Of a stretch of DNA of 64,000 bases, positions 23,314-34,740 are shown piece by piece. Position 1 is the stretch's first letter. Each line of letters opens with the position of its first letter. Origin of the DNA: Paraspadella gotoi (taxonomy: Eukaryota; Chaetognatha); assembly GCA_051294375.1 (NCBI GenBank), contig CM119265.1:12764124-12828123 (forward strand), read 5' to 3'. The notes under the pieces were generated by a model, which was not told the DNA's origin, did not search any database, and saw nothing but the letters and a program-made list of their open reading frames with translations. Made by a program: the position numbers and the translations under genes.

Positions 23314-24269
23314 AGGCCAGGGATCACTCAATCTAAAATTATAGAAATCTTAATTTACTGTATCTTAATCATTTTCTCATATCTTGTAAGAGGTTTTTCT
23401 ATTGAAAAATAATCAAAAACTTTTAAAAATCTAAATAAATGTTCATAAAAATTTCAACATAATTTTTTCTTCGGTTAAAAACTAGATTTTCAAGAGAAAA
23501 ATATTTTTATATGTAAGTTAAATTTCTACAACTAAAATTTTTAACTAAACCTGATTCTTTACAGTAAGCTCAATTTCTACTTTCTTATATTTAATTCTTC
23601 CTTTGGTAAAAGTACATACTTGGAGTTGTATCACTAATAAGTATAAAATAAACTACACCACATTTTCCAGACAGGTTTTTATACTTTTATGAGTTTTAGG
23701 AATTAAAAAAATTATCGAATTTATTTCAATTTGACTTTTTTACTTTATGTAAATGTTTAATGAGTTTAATGAGACAGAATTTAACCTTTCTTGACGAAGT
23801 GATGTTAAAAACGAAGAGTTGCAGCTCAAACCGTTGGGACTCTTCTTGTAAAGAAAAAAATATCTTGGGCAAGAAAGGAAGGTGGGGAGATTCTATGAAG
23901 GCGTTTTTGAAAAAATGTTTTTCCGTTTCAAAGATATCAAGGAATTAATCCCAAAAATTGATTTAAAATAATCAATTTTTATATGAAGGAAGGCAAATTT
24001 TGAAAGTATTCTTTTCATAGAATTGGAGTTCGTGAGCCTAAAGGTAATTCATGCCAAATTTCATGAGAAACCGCCTTACGTTTGGGCTGCAAACTCTTCA
24101 AATAGGTTTCTTTTATTTTATTATAGTACAAAAAAAATCGAAAAAAAACGATGACGCCTTTGAAAAAATAGTAAAGTGAATACATTTTCGGATCGATCAG
24201 GAAGCTCTCCTTTCGAAATCCGAGCTCAGTTTTAGCCTAATTATAATTTGAATTGAGTGATCCCGACCT
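23314..24269. mobile_element. Non-autonomous TIR element (MITE-like), ~956 bp
   Basis: The left end (23314-23340) begins AGGCCAGGGATCACTCAAT. The right end (24241-24269), reverse-complemented, reads AGGTCGGGATCACTCAAT with a one-base length difference. The ends continue to match for ~30 bp and are flanked by TA (23312-23313 and 24270-24271), or TTAA versus TTAT. The interior is AT-rich with no credible transposase. TA flanks suggest Tc1/mariner mobilisation; TTAA would suggest piggyBac. Family assignment is inference. Confidence 0.7.
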
Positions 24270-24542
24270 TATACGCATACTTGTGTGCTTTTGTTTGCCG
24301 AATTAAAAGCTTGTTGTCTTTTTGCGTGTATAGGAAAGTAACTGCTATAGTATAGAAAAGAATTTCGGCGGTATACAATATTTTTACGACGTTTTTCACC
24401 ACCGCTGATATGACGTGTTTGAAATCGTTGTATTGTGAAGTCATATTAAGTCATATTAAATTTGAATCTCTAGCAAATTATTGCAGCTGTTTTATGAAGA
24501 GAAAATGGCTCTTCTTTTTTCAATAGTTGTGTAACGTGCAGT

Positions 24543-24560
24543 GTGTACAGTACTGTACAC
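24543..24560. repeat. Perfect 18-bp palindrome
   Basis: GTGTACAGTACTGTACAC is its own reverse complement. No gene is adjacent that would assign a role. Confidence 0.85.
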
Positions 24561-24719
24561 TTTGTCGATTCAAGTCTTTGTTTTAGATTTTCGTTCCGAA
24601 TTCAATCCATGTTAAAACTGAGAACAATTCTGCCTTTAGAAGTTACGTATTTTATCGTATCTCTCGGTTTAACAACAAATCCGCCATTCCATTATCTTCA
24701 CAATTCACATCCCTAAGAC

Positions 24720-25240
24720 GACCTCTTTACAGCTGCGTTGACGCTCCAAACGAGCGGCATTTCCATGGACGCGCGGATTCCGCGTCTCTATATTTCTCTT
24801 TAAATCGTTTTCCGATCTCCGCCTTCCCTGATTATTACAGAATTTATTGCGTCCGCGTTGTCCGCTCGCATTCGATGTCAGCGCCACCTAGCGTCGTCAT
24901 GGCGACCGCGACGACGACGATTCCGTGACGGCGGCTTGGCGCGTCCTCGCCCGCCATTGCGAGGCTTGAGTGAGAGCATCTTGGCACCGTGGCAACGAGT
25001 GAAGCGTCTCGTGACAAGTACGTTTCCCGCGCCGAACGTTGCAAAGACGTTTCAACGGCGCGGCGCCGAACGTGACAGACGCTCAACTTCGACCGTGACA
25101 AGTCGCCGCCACGGTCGCCGGTCGAATGACCGTGAGAGACTCGATTCGATCACGACCGATGCCATCGTCAGAGGTCAACGCAAAAGCGAAAATCATTTCG
25201 CCGAGAAAATATTCCGACGAACGAAGAAGACGAAAAAAAA
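24720..25240. promoter_or_regulatory. CpG-rich block, possible promoter or exon
   Basis: Dense CpG and CGACGACGACG-type sequence, clearly different from the flanks. Both strands are open for 60-140 codons with Arg-rich products and no domain. It may be a CpG island; direction unknown. Confidence 0.25.
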
Positions 25241-25429
25241 GAAGAGTCTATACCTTTTTTTTGGTGAGAACATAGGGGGCTGCGAATAGGGGTGGAGTGG
25301 GTGGGACGAGAAAGTGAGTCCCTTATGTTGCGTCGTCTAGACGAAAAGGACCTTAAATTCTAATTTTTGTTCAACAACCTGTTTCCGGAACGAAACGTGT
25401 GAAGAGATAGAGCTTGAGAAGAGTAGAGT

Positions 25430-25451
25430 TAAAGAGAGAGAGAGAGAGAGT

Positions 25452-25484
<33 letters not shown>

Positions 25485-25528
25485 AGAGAGAGAAGAGAGA
25501 GAGAGTGAGACGAGAGAGAGAGAGAATA
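25430..25528 (+). repeat. GA-rich microsatellite
   Basis: Interrupted (GA)n. Confidence 0.92.
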
Positions 25529-26048
25529 AATGTGAAAAAGGGATGTTGCACTTCTCTAGTTTTTTTTTCTCTTGCTCACATACTTATCTGGCTCATTCAT
25601 TCCGCTCATTCAGAAATCACAACGCACTTTTTCCCCCCGAACCCTTTTTTTCGTTAGCGATTTTAACCTGGCATTTTGAAAACTTTTCCGAAGCGAAAGT
25701 ATCTGAGAGTAAGTTTTCTTCTATAAAAAAAATATAAAAAAAATAATAAAATCGCCTTTTTCTTTCAATTCCCTCGTGTCCCTCCCGTCACGAAAGAAAA
25801 ATCGTTGGGAATAAAACAAACAGAGAAATGCCAACATAAGAACATTGAAGTAGAGAATAAAGAAGAAAAAAAAGGCGAAATTTTTTTTTTGTTTTGCTTT
25901 TTTTTCTGCGATTATCTTTCGCCGAAGGAGACCGCCTCGCGTCATATTGGAAGTGTGTCCATTCGAGAAAGACGCCTCCATTCATTTTCCCTCCACTTTC
26001 ATATTTTCGAGACGTCATTTCGCCGAGCTTTTTCTCTCTTTTCTCTTC

Positions 26049-26049
<1 letters not shown>

Positions 26050-26128
<79 letters not shown>

Positions 26129-26262
26129 GCTTCTCTGTTTCTCTCTTCTTATTTTTTCCTCTTTTTCTTTATCTCTTATCATTAAATTACGAGACCACAA
26201 TCTCACTTCGCCTTTCCTCTCGCCGCCCCTGCCCTCCTTTTCTGTTGTGCCAATCTCTCTCT

Positions 26263-26295
<33 letters not shown>

Positions 26296-26330
26296 CTCTC
26301 CTCTTCTCTCTCTCTCTCTCTCTTCTCTCT
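26050..26330 (+). repeat. TC-rich microsatellites (two blocks)
   Basis: Nearly pure TC blocks at ~26050-26130 and ~26250-26330, separated by T/C-rich DNA. Confidence 0.92.
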
Positions 26331-26609
26331 TCATTTCCCGTCATATTCGCATCGTGCCTGGCGCTGCCTCCTGCGCCGCCCCACCGCCGCCAAAGAGTAG
26401 CACGAGCAGGTTTTTTGCCCACCAAAAGGCGATTCCTCATTCGAGACTACAGGAAAAAAGGGAGAGAGACTAAAAAGTATGAAAATAATAGTTGAGACGC
26501 TGGCAGCGGATCGGCGGCGTCGGCGGCGGCGTTTGTGTTTGTATACGTCGTGCTCGACTTAGTCAACGAACTCTTTTTCTCTTTCGCATCCGGGTTTTTG
26601 TTTTCTCGA

Positions 26610-26662
26610 AGTTAGCGGCCGGTTGACGCCGGTTGACGCCGGTTGACGTCCGTCGACGCCGG
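26610..26662 (+). repeat. Short GGTTGACGCC tandem repeat
   Basis: Four adjacent copies of a 12-bp unit CCGGTTGACGCC, the last degenerate. Confidence 0.8.
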
Positions 26663-26930
26663 GATGACGTATTTGAACGTGTTTTTTCTTTGTCTTTCTG
26701 GTTTTCGTTCATTTCTGGGTTCAAGGAAACGTAAAACCTCGCAGTACGTATGATAAACTCTTGGAATTCCTTGCCGTAAAATAGGCAATTTGGTATTGTC
26801 TTAATTTCAGGTTTTGTGATATAGTTTGACCTTGTTCGACCTTGACAAAGCCGGCATTCCCAAATCCGGACAATTGGATTAAAGCGTTTAGAGAAATCGT
26901 TGCCTCGTGTCAGACTCACTCAGTTTTTAA

Positions 26931-26955
26931 TCACGTGACTTCCGTTCTCACGTGA
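26931..26955. promoter_or_regulatory. Paired palindromic E-boxes TCACGTGA
   Basis: TCACGTGA at 26931-26938 and again at 26948-26955, both followed by C. This is the USF/TFE/MITF-type bHLH-Zip site. Two exact copies 17 bp apart are unlikely to be chance; target gene unknown. Confidence 0.5.
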
Positions 26956-27239
26956 CCCCCCCTCGATTCGTAGAGACCCGAGACATAAAATCCGCTATAA
27001 AGTTTCCATCTTTCTCTCTTTTTTTATCGGAGGTAAAATTTCTCATTCTCATCGGGAAAAAAACTTCTTTTTTTTCGGCCAACGGGGAGAAAATATTTCT
27101 CGACCGGATTTCTGCCGAACTCGTTATCGTACTGAAGGGGCTCGTTTTAAATAAGAAACAGGGATTTCGGCGAAAGCATGGCGGCTGAAGTATTCTAGTT
27201 TTAGAGAAAGAATGGTAATTTAAGAAAAATTCCCCCCAA

Positions 27240-28080
27240 ACAATTCGTGTCATTTGTGTATGTTTATTTTTTTTTTTTTTTTGAGAAAATCTCTCAAATT
27301 ATTAAGGTTAATGTATTTGGAGTAAAGGTTTTGCCATTAATATTTGGTTATTAATATTGTGATGGTACTAAAAATATTGATAATTTTTTTGGGGGAAACA
27401 CAACGCAGTTATCGCGAACGCTTAACAGAGTGAAAATGCCCACGCTCAATTTCAACCTCTTCCTAAGGTTTTCGATCCTAATCATATTTTTTTTTTACGG
27501 TCCCCCCTTTTCTTCGACGGGCTGCCTTCTCTCTCACTCTTCGCTCTTCAAAACCACATCCGGGGATTTTCGGTGCTATTTTTATCTCCGCGTCTTATTT
27601 TGTGCTCACTTTGACTGGGTCGCCTCCCTTTCCTCCTTACTTAAGCCGATGGTTTCATAATTCTCTTTTTCAACCGGTTCTATTCCTTTCTTTTATCTCT
27701 CTCTCTCTCTCTCTCACTCTCCCTTTCCTCTTATTACATTATTCTTGCTTCTCATTATTTCTCTTTCCTCCACTCCTTTTCCTGTTAATCTTTCCATTAT
27801 TCATTAATTACACTTTCTCTTCACCCCATTTCGCTTTCCTTTCCTTTCCTTCGCCCCATTATTTCTCATTATCGTTTCGCGCGAGACTCCCGTTTAACTT
27901 TTCCTTTCTTCCTCAACCCTTCCCCTCGCTTGAATATATTTTATCCTCTCAGCCTTACCTTTTTGTTCTCATTTTTAGGCCCTACCTTGCCTGCTCATCT
28001 ATACTTTCTCCCATTAATCGCCCCCCCCCTTCCCCGATTCCCGTTCCACTTACTCTCTCCCTCCGCCGCCATTTTGCGTT
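27240..28080. other. Non-coding pyrimidine-rich stretch
   Basis: T/C-rich DNA leading into the CpG-rich block at 28.1 kb. Open frames are Phe/Leu/Ser-rich and have no domain. Confidence 0.4.
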
Positions 28081-28107
28081 AATGCGAGGCTCTACTTTTT
28101 TTTCTTC

Positions 28108-28300
28108 CCCGAGGCGCTAATTGGCTCTCGCCGCCTCCGCCTCCGACGCCGCCGCCGCTTCCTCCTCCCAGGGATTCGCCGGGTCGAGCTGCGATTGGCC
28201 ACTTTAATTAGTATCCGACCTCCGGTTGGTCGAAAAGCTCCGGAGCTCGCTGATTGGCCGTTGGCAATTAGCCCTCCTGCGCTCGATTGGTCGAGAGAAG
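28108..28300. promoter_or_regulatory. CCAAT-box (NF-Y) array in CpG-rich promoter-like block
   Basis: ATTGG at 28120, 28194, 28253 and 28286, plus a GTTGG variant at 28225. Spacings for the last four are 31, 28 and 33 bp, the roughly three-turn spacing typical of NF-Y-bound promoters. The block is GC-rich with (CCG)n at ~28148-28160. A TATAGGGG at ~28456 lies downstream. Direction of transcription is uncertain. Confidence 0.5.
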
Positions 28301-28980
28301 CGCAAACAAGCGTCGGCGTTTCTCGATGATGTCGGAAGATATTACCCTTCATAACTTTTTTTACGATCGAAACTTTTCTCGCCATCCACCGACTCCTCAC
28401 CTCCGCCGAGCCCCCTCTGCAGCGCCCACTGCCCAACCTACGCGCGAAAGAGTTTTATAGGGGAGTCGGGGGAAGGAGCTCGTCGTTATAACGTGAAGTC
28501 GGTAATATAATTTTATGTACATAAAGGAGGTTTTTCTTGAAAGTCTTGCTTGATCCCTCGCCGGGGAAAACAATAACACGAGTTGCCGAGAGATGAAAGA
28601 TCGATCAATCTTTCGCGTGGTAATGTTTTTTCTTGAATCATTTGGTATGATAATGATCTTGATCGATCAACAGCGACCATACGGAAGACAAGCAGTCAAA
28701 AGACGCGCGGTTAAAAAAGCGCAACCCGAAAAAGGGTTGTTATTTAAAAAGAGAATCGGCGAGCGATCGCGCATATTTGTGAACTGGCGACAGTTGTGCT
28801 CAATTAGAAGATTAATCTCACAAACGGAAAACAAAGGACAAACAGAAATTGTAAACAAAGAAATAAAAAAGATAGAGCTGACGTCGATCCTCAGTTTTCG
28901 GTCGTCGACGTCAACGAAACCAAAAAAACGCGTCCTTTCGTTGTTCGGCACCAAATCGACCGGAAGAGCTGGCGTTGGAA

Positions 28981-28982
28981 GC

Positions 28983-29009
<27 letters not shown>
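28981..29009 (+). repeat. (GA)n microsatellite
   Basis: Short pure GA tract. Confidence 0.93.
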
Positions 29010-29013
<4 letters not shown>

Positions 29014-29779
29014 TCCTCAAAGTCGTTAGACATCGTGACATGGAGACGTCACTTACCCTGCGGTCGTGACCCTAGAAACGTGACTGTTGACCAGAGGTCA
29101 TCCGTTTTTCTCTCTCTCTCTTTATCTCTCCTCCAGCGCGAATGAGCCATTTATTCTTTTTGTTCCAATTCGTCTAACGAGTTAGGGTGAGTCATGATTC
29201 TTTTAGATTTACTTTCAGGATCAGGAGAATTAAAATTTACAATATCGCCTAAACAAAAAAAAAAACTGTAAATCTCGCGGTCGGTTGGCTCCAATTTTTT
29301 TTCGCGCCTCGAATAAGAAAACAAGAAAAAGAAATGTTTTAACAATGCATATCGCTCTTCCTTTGAATATTTTTTTATTTTACATTTTAGATTCGCAGTT
29401 TTTTCAAGTTTTTTTCTCTCTCTCTCTCATGACTAAATCATGTCTGAGAAGATTGAAAAAACGGCTCATTAGGCCCCTAATGGGGCATGCCGGCGTCACC
29501 CCCGCCAGTATTAACACCGTAGCCCTTTGTGTCCCCTCTTCCCAGAGCGCGTTGGCAGCGGCATTCAAACCACGTTTTATCGTGTTTAGCCAAACAAACC
29601 TCTCTCTCTGTCTCTTTCTCTCTCTCTCTCTCTCTGTCTCTCTCTTTCTCTCCACCCTTCCTCTCAACGTCAATCAAAACCCCCTTCTGGCTTTTTTTCC
29701 TCTTCTTCCTCTTTAAACGAATTGCTTCAAACCATACTTGTCCAGCTCGCACATCTTTCTTTCCCATATCTGTGCTAAT

Positions 29780-29795
29780 CATCTCTCTCTGTCTT

Positions 29796-29845
<50 letters not shown>
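29780..29845 (+). repeat. TC-rich microsatellite
   Basis: TC tract with TGTC interruptions; a similar one lies at ~29600-29652. Confidence 0.92.
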
Positions 29846-29846
<1 letters not shown>

Positions 29847-29986
29847 TCTCCTTCCATCCTCTATTTTCCTCACAATTCCCCCCCTTCTTTCTCTCTCCCT
29901 GCCTCCTCTCTCCCGCCTCCCCCTCGTTCCGCCCATTTCTTTTAAAGACTTATTATCGACGTGGCACCCGTCAAAGTCTCTCCCGC

Positions 29987-29999
29987 GTTGCTAGGAGAC
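29987..29999. promoter_or_regulatory. Imperfect X-box
   Basis: GTTGCTAGGAGAC: left half GTTGC exact, right half GAGAC instead of GCAAC. Weaker than the two palindromic sites elsewhere. Confidence 0.3.
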
Positions 30000-30065
30000 G
30001 AGACGCGTTTCTGGTCGGAAGATCGACGCATATCTCTTTTCTTTTGTTCCTTTCCCTCTCGGTCC

Positions 30066-30290
30066 GTTGCTATGAAATTCCGTTGCTGCAGAATTCCGTA
30101 GCTATAATATGCTGTTGCTGCAGAATTCCATTGTGATAGAATTCCGTTGCTACGAGATTGTGTTGCTATTGAATTCCGTTTTTGCAGAATTCTGTGGCTT
30201 TTAAATTACGTTGCGGCGAAACTATGCGAGCTATTGAATTTTCGAGTTGCGAGATTCCATTTCGGCGAATTGCAGAATATAAATGCCTTG
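30066..30290 (+). repeat. Degenerate ~18-bp minisatellite GAATTCCGTTGCTGCA
   Basis: About 10-12 degenerate copies built on GAATTCCGTTGCTGCA, each with an EcoRI-type GAATTC and many with GTTGC. Divergence increases to the right. Confidence 0.8.
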
Positions 30291-30299
30291 AACGACCCA

Positions 30300-30881
30300 A
30301 TTTTAATTTGATATCACTTTTAATCATTCGATCTCACTCAATCTTTTTAAAACTCTTTACAGACAACTTAAAATGCAAAAACTACTAAACGCGTAAAACA
30401 AGTAAAGAGAAAACAAATACAAACAACCAATTTCTTTTCCTTCTCGACTTCATATCCTTTTGATCCTCTCACTGGAAGTTTACGTCATTTGCGGTTTTTG
30501 TGCAACTCTGTTTGTGACTTTGTGTGTGACTCGGCCGTATTTGTTGAGAAAAGAAATGTTTTTGTTATTGAAAGAAAACAATTTTTTTTCTCGCTTTTTT
30601 TTTCCTTGACATTGAGGATCCATTCGTAGCTACATTGAAAAGAAAAACGCGGAGAATGAATGAGTAAAAGAGGAAAAGAAAGAAAATCTTGAAATAAAGG
30701 AAGAGAAAAAAAGGAAAAAAGAATAAGAACTGAAGAAAGAGGAAAGAAAGAGAAACCGCACAGGATGATTTTCAGGATTTTAGTTTATGATTTTTTTTTG
30801 TTTGGATTTTCTCTTGTTTATGTTTTTCTCATCTCCATATGCGGCGTCACGCTATTCTTTATCTCATTCCCCTTCTGAGTT

Positions 30882-30925
<44 letters not shown>

Positions 30926-32180
30926 AATTAAAATTTATTACTTCTTTTTTCCAATTTTTTTTTTAATTCAGCCCAGAAGAGAAAAAAATCGTTTCGCTAA
31001 TAAAAAATGCAAAGTTTGAATAAGAAAGTTGAAAAAAAAATGGCCCCAGTGATGATTTCTCGACAGACAAGCAATTACGCCTTACTCCCGGCGGTAAATT
31101 ATTCCCAATATTCAGTAATATATAATAATAATAACAGTAATTAAATATCACTTATCAGTAAGATTAAGTAGAAAAAACGATGTCGATAACCTGATGATTG
31201 ATGAATGATGAAAAAAAATTAGATATTTTTCTTGTCTAATCCCAGCGAAGCTCCTTTTTTAACCTTTTAACATTTTAACCTTATAACCTTTTGTCGGTCC
31301 GACCTGAACGGCGGCGCGAAAGACGAAGCGCCTCCAAGGTTAACTGGCCCTTCCGCTCTTACGCCCTTTCGTCCTTTTCGCTTCCGCCATTTTCCTTTTT
31401 TTTTTCCTTTCTTTCTTTTTCTCTTTTTGATTTTTTTTTATACGCAACTTTGCAGCTCTGGAAGAGTAGACATTTTTCGAATGGTCTGGCCTCGGGGCTA
31501 GTCGAGTCACTACTAAGTTTTACTAAGTTAATTGCACTAATTTATATTTTTATGTAATTACATAATAAAAAGCACTTATTAGGTTTTTTTTTAAATATTT
31601 TTCTCTCCTTTCTCCTCGTTCTCAATCTCTCCAGATGTCTCTCTATCTCTGTCTCACTCTCTCTCATTCTCTCTCTCATTCCATCCCTCTCTATCTCCTT
31701 ACACCTTTATTCTTCCACTCATTGGCCTTTTCCGTTCGATACTGACCGAAAAACACATCATTGCGACGGTTTGTCCCTCAACCGTATCGCTTGGCGTTCA
31801 TGAACTCAATCCAAATAGAGCGAGAACCCTTTATAAATCAAAACGGCGATGATCCCGACCGCCTCAACTTGGCGAAAGATCGTCGCGTGATCGAGACGCC
31901 AGGTCATCCATCATTTGACCTTTGACCGCGAGACGTCGCGTCGCTTCTCCTTGAAAGCGTCAATCAATCTATCCTTTCCTCTCTTCTTCGAAATCACAAA
32001 CGGGAGAATCGCGAGTCTGAAATCTGAACCAAGGACAGAAGTTGTGGCAGAGGCTGTGAAGAAGTTGTGACATTATATGGGCGAGAAGCGATATAAAACT
32101 GAATTATTGACTGACAAGATGAAAAGCAAGTCAAAAGTAACGAAAAAAAAAAACAAATGTCTAGTAACTATTGCTTTGTA
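30300..32180. other. Non-coding stretch
   Basis: AT-rich and T-rich DNA with a (TC)n tract at ~30885-30920 and a DR1-type site at 31916. No gene supported. Confidence 0.45.
31916..31927 (-). promoter_or_regulatory. DR1 nuclear-receptor site
   Basis: The minus strand reads GGTCAAAGGTCA, the HNF4/RXR/COUP-TF direct repeat with one-base spacer. Another AGGTCA lies upstream at ~31901. No gene identified nearby. Confidence 0.35.
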
Positions 32181-32689
32181 TGACTCAAGTAATAAAAAAG
32201 CCGAAAGCGTTAATTGCTGTTAGGAACAATAATAGAGCAATAACGATGGTCATAACTCGCGATGATTGAAGCAAAGCAAAGGAAAGAAGCTTCAGCAGCG
32301 GCGACAGAAGTAGCGACAGCAGCGGCGACCGAAGCTGTGACAGCAGCGTCGACAGAAGCCAAACCGATTGGCGATTGCGCGTGAAGGATTCAAAACATTC
32401 TCTCGGGAGAAGAATCGAAGAGGATGGGGGGAAAGGAAACGGGGAGGAAGGGGGAAGGGGGAAAAGGGGGGTGAGTGGAAAAAAAAAAGAGAGGAAAGGT
32501 TGAGGGGAAAGGATAGAACTGAGTAAGGATCGGCACCGGAAGGAAGACTCCGCAAAAAGGAAAAGGCGTGGCGACAACTGCCAGACTCAAAAACGAGGCG
32601 AGCTATCCCCTCTAAGCCCCGGGCAGCGGCCACTCCTCCCGGTCGACTCGGTCTTCATCGGCTGTTGTTGTTGTTGTCGTCGTCGTTTT

Positions 32690-32715
32690 TCCTCGTCATC
32701 ACCCGACTTTGGTAA

Positions 32716-32749
<34 letters not shown>

Positions 32750-32752
32750 GCT
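32690..32752 (+). repeat. (GTC)n trinucleotide tract
   Basis: About eleven GTC units at ~32717-32750, with related TTG/TCG triplets before it. Confidence 0.9.
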
Positions 32753-33134
32753 CGTCCTCCGACGCAAAGGAAAAAAATGAAAACTCGGTGGGATTAAGGG
32801 AAGGCGGGGAAGGATTGAGGAGATACAAGGGATGAGGAGACCAAGGGGGGAGGGAATAGAGTGGGGAATGAGTCCGGGGAAGTGGGGAACAAGGAAGGAG
32901 TTGGAACTGAGATTTCGAAAGAGAAAAAAAACAGAATTGAAAATCCTACTCTGTCGACTGCTGATTCTATGGAAGAATAGAGAACAAACAGGAAGGAGTG
33001 AAATCCTCAGCGACTGAAAGATGCGGAATGGATTCTTTATATTGTCGGACTAATATTACTGCTTTACGATGAATATGTGCATGTTAGATAGTAACTTAAA
33101 AATATGCAGAGGAAAAATATTTTAAGAGAACGGA

Positions 33135-33245
33135 ATCCTAATCCTAATACTAACTCTAATCCTAATCCTAATCTCTAATCTCTTATCATAATCCTAATAC
33201 TAACTCTAATCCTAATCTCTAATCCTAATTCTAATACTAACTCTC
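33135..33245 (+). repeat. Degenerate (CCTAAT)n, telomere-like interstitial repeat
   Basis: About 18 degenerate hexamers of CCTAAT/CTAACT/CTAATC, with a ~50-bp higher-order repeat (TCCTAATACTAACTCTAATC occurs twice). It resembles but does not equal the arthropod CCTAA or vertebrate CCCTAA telomere unit. Confidence 0.75.
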
Positions 33246-33415
33246 TCCACCTTGTCTGCCTCTTACTCTGACCTTTCGTAGCCTCCTGGCCACTTAACTT
33301 TTCTGGCGTCTGATGTACTTTCCGGATTTCTCGATGCGTCAACCCAAAATAAACAGTATCTCAATATTTTCTTATTTAACTCAGTGATCTTTCTCTACCT
33401 TTATCTCTCAGTATA

Positions 33416-33877
33416 TCACGTTGTATCAAGCAACCAAATGAAAAATTTCATCCGTAATACGGTAAAATATGAAAGAAGAGATTTTTCGTTGCATCGAATA
33501 GCAATTTTCCCTAAACTTCCTACATTGTTTCTCCATTTTTCGCGATAAAATATTAACCTGTTCCTTTTCCTCGCTCCGCCCCGGGCTGACGCGCGCTGCG
33601 CTGATCCCCGCCGCGACAGCGCGGCGTCGTGCTGCGTCTCGGAGTCACCGACCGAATTCCGTCCGCCAAGTTTTCGTCGTAAAGAGAGAAGATGAAAGCG
33701 GGAAATTTTGGACGAGCTGAACCGTGTGAGCGTGATTTTATCGTGGAGGAAATGAAGACGAAATTTCAAGGTCGGTGATATATGTGTCGAAACGGGCCTG
33801 TGGGTAAAATGGCGGGAAATAGAAAGTAAGAAAAAAACTATTATACAAGTTATCAAGTTATCAAATTTTGTATTCAA
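33416..33877 (-). other. 153-codon open frame, doubtful
   Basis: Open frame with no recognisable domain, spanning a CpG-rich patch at ~33580-33660. The first residues are hydrophobic. No codon or motif evidence separates it from chance. Confidence 0.12.
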
Positions 33878-34114
33878 AGCTTATTTTTTAATCGGTCCTG
33901 CCTTTTCCCACCATATCAATGCTCTTGCCACACGCAATTTTCTTTTTATATCCACCTGCCACTAGTCAATTGCCACAAGACAACCCTTTTTTACATCATT
34001 AATCGTCAAGTATCTCAAACACCCCCCCCTCCAACAAAAAAACTTTCTTCGTCGGCGACGAAACAATCGAACCGAAATGAAGAGAAATCGATTTTTTGTT
34101 CGAACCCCAACTTT

Positions 34115-34139
34115 ATATATACTCTCTCTCTCTCTCCTC

Positions 34140-34174
<35 letters not shown>

Positions 34175-34180
34175 ATCTCT
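34115..34180 (+). repeat. TC-rich microsatellite
   Basis: Interrupted TC tract. Confidence 0.9.
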
Positions 34181-34419
34181 TATTATTGTCTTATAACCCT
34201 TTACATCTAATCGTAATCCTATAAATCTTCTTTGATGCTTGAATATTCTTTACACGCTTTTTCTTAATCTTATTAGATGTTATTAAAGTTATATTTTAGT
34301 ACATCTCTGACTCTTGACAACTTTTTCCGCAATTCGTCTCTCCTTTCTCTACACTATGTGCTTGTAGTGCTTTAATTCTAAAAATACCGACCTCCAAACA
34401 CAACTCATAGTCATACGTA

Positions 34420-34453
34420 TATAATATATATATATATATATATAATATATATA
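34420..34453 (+). repeat. (AT)n microsatellite
   Basis: ATATAT-rich tract of ~34 bp. Confidence 0.85.
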
Positions 34454-34740
34454 CGGATACGTAAAACTCCCCGAGCTGGTATAAGGAAAAATCTCTAAGA
34501 AAATTAATATGAATCGTCGTCGTCGTTATCATCGTCGTTATCGTCGTCATGATCGTCTAATTTTCTCTGGTTGGTCATCTTTTCGTTAATGGAAAACTCC
34601 GTTTCCCGCCATAATGTCTGTAGATGGCACGAGCTTGGCGCTCCTTTTTTTTCTTTATTGCACTCTCTCTTTCTATATCTCTCTTAATATCTGTCTTATT
34701 GTTCTCCAAATAAGAAACTGATTGGTCCTCATAAAAATGG

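Noticed and set aside
23760-23948. Transposase relic inside the TIR element
   Set aside because: The 62-codon frame has no DDE/D motif or recognisable transposase signature.
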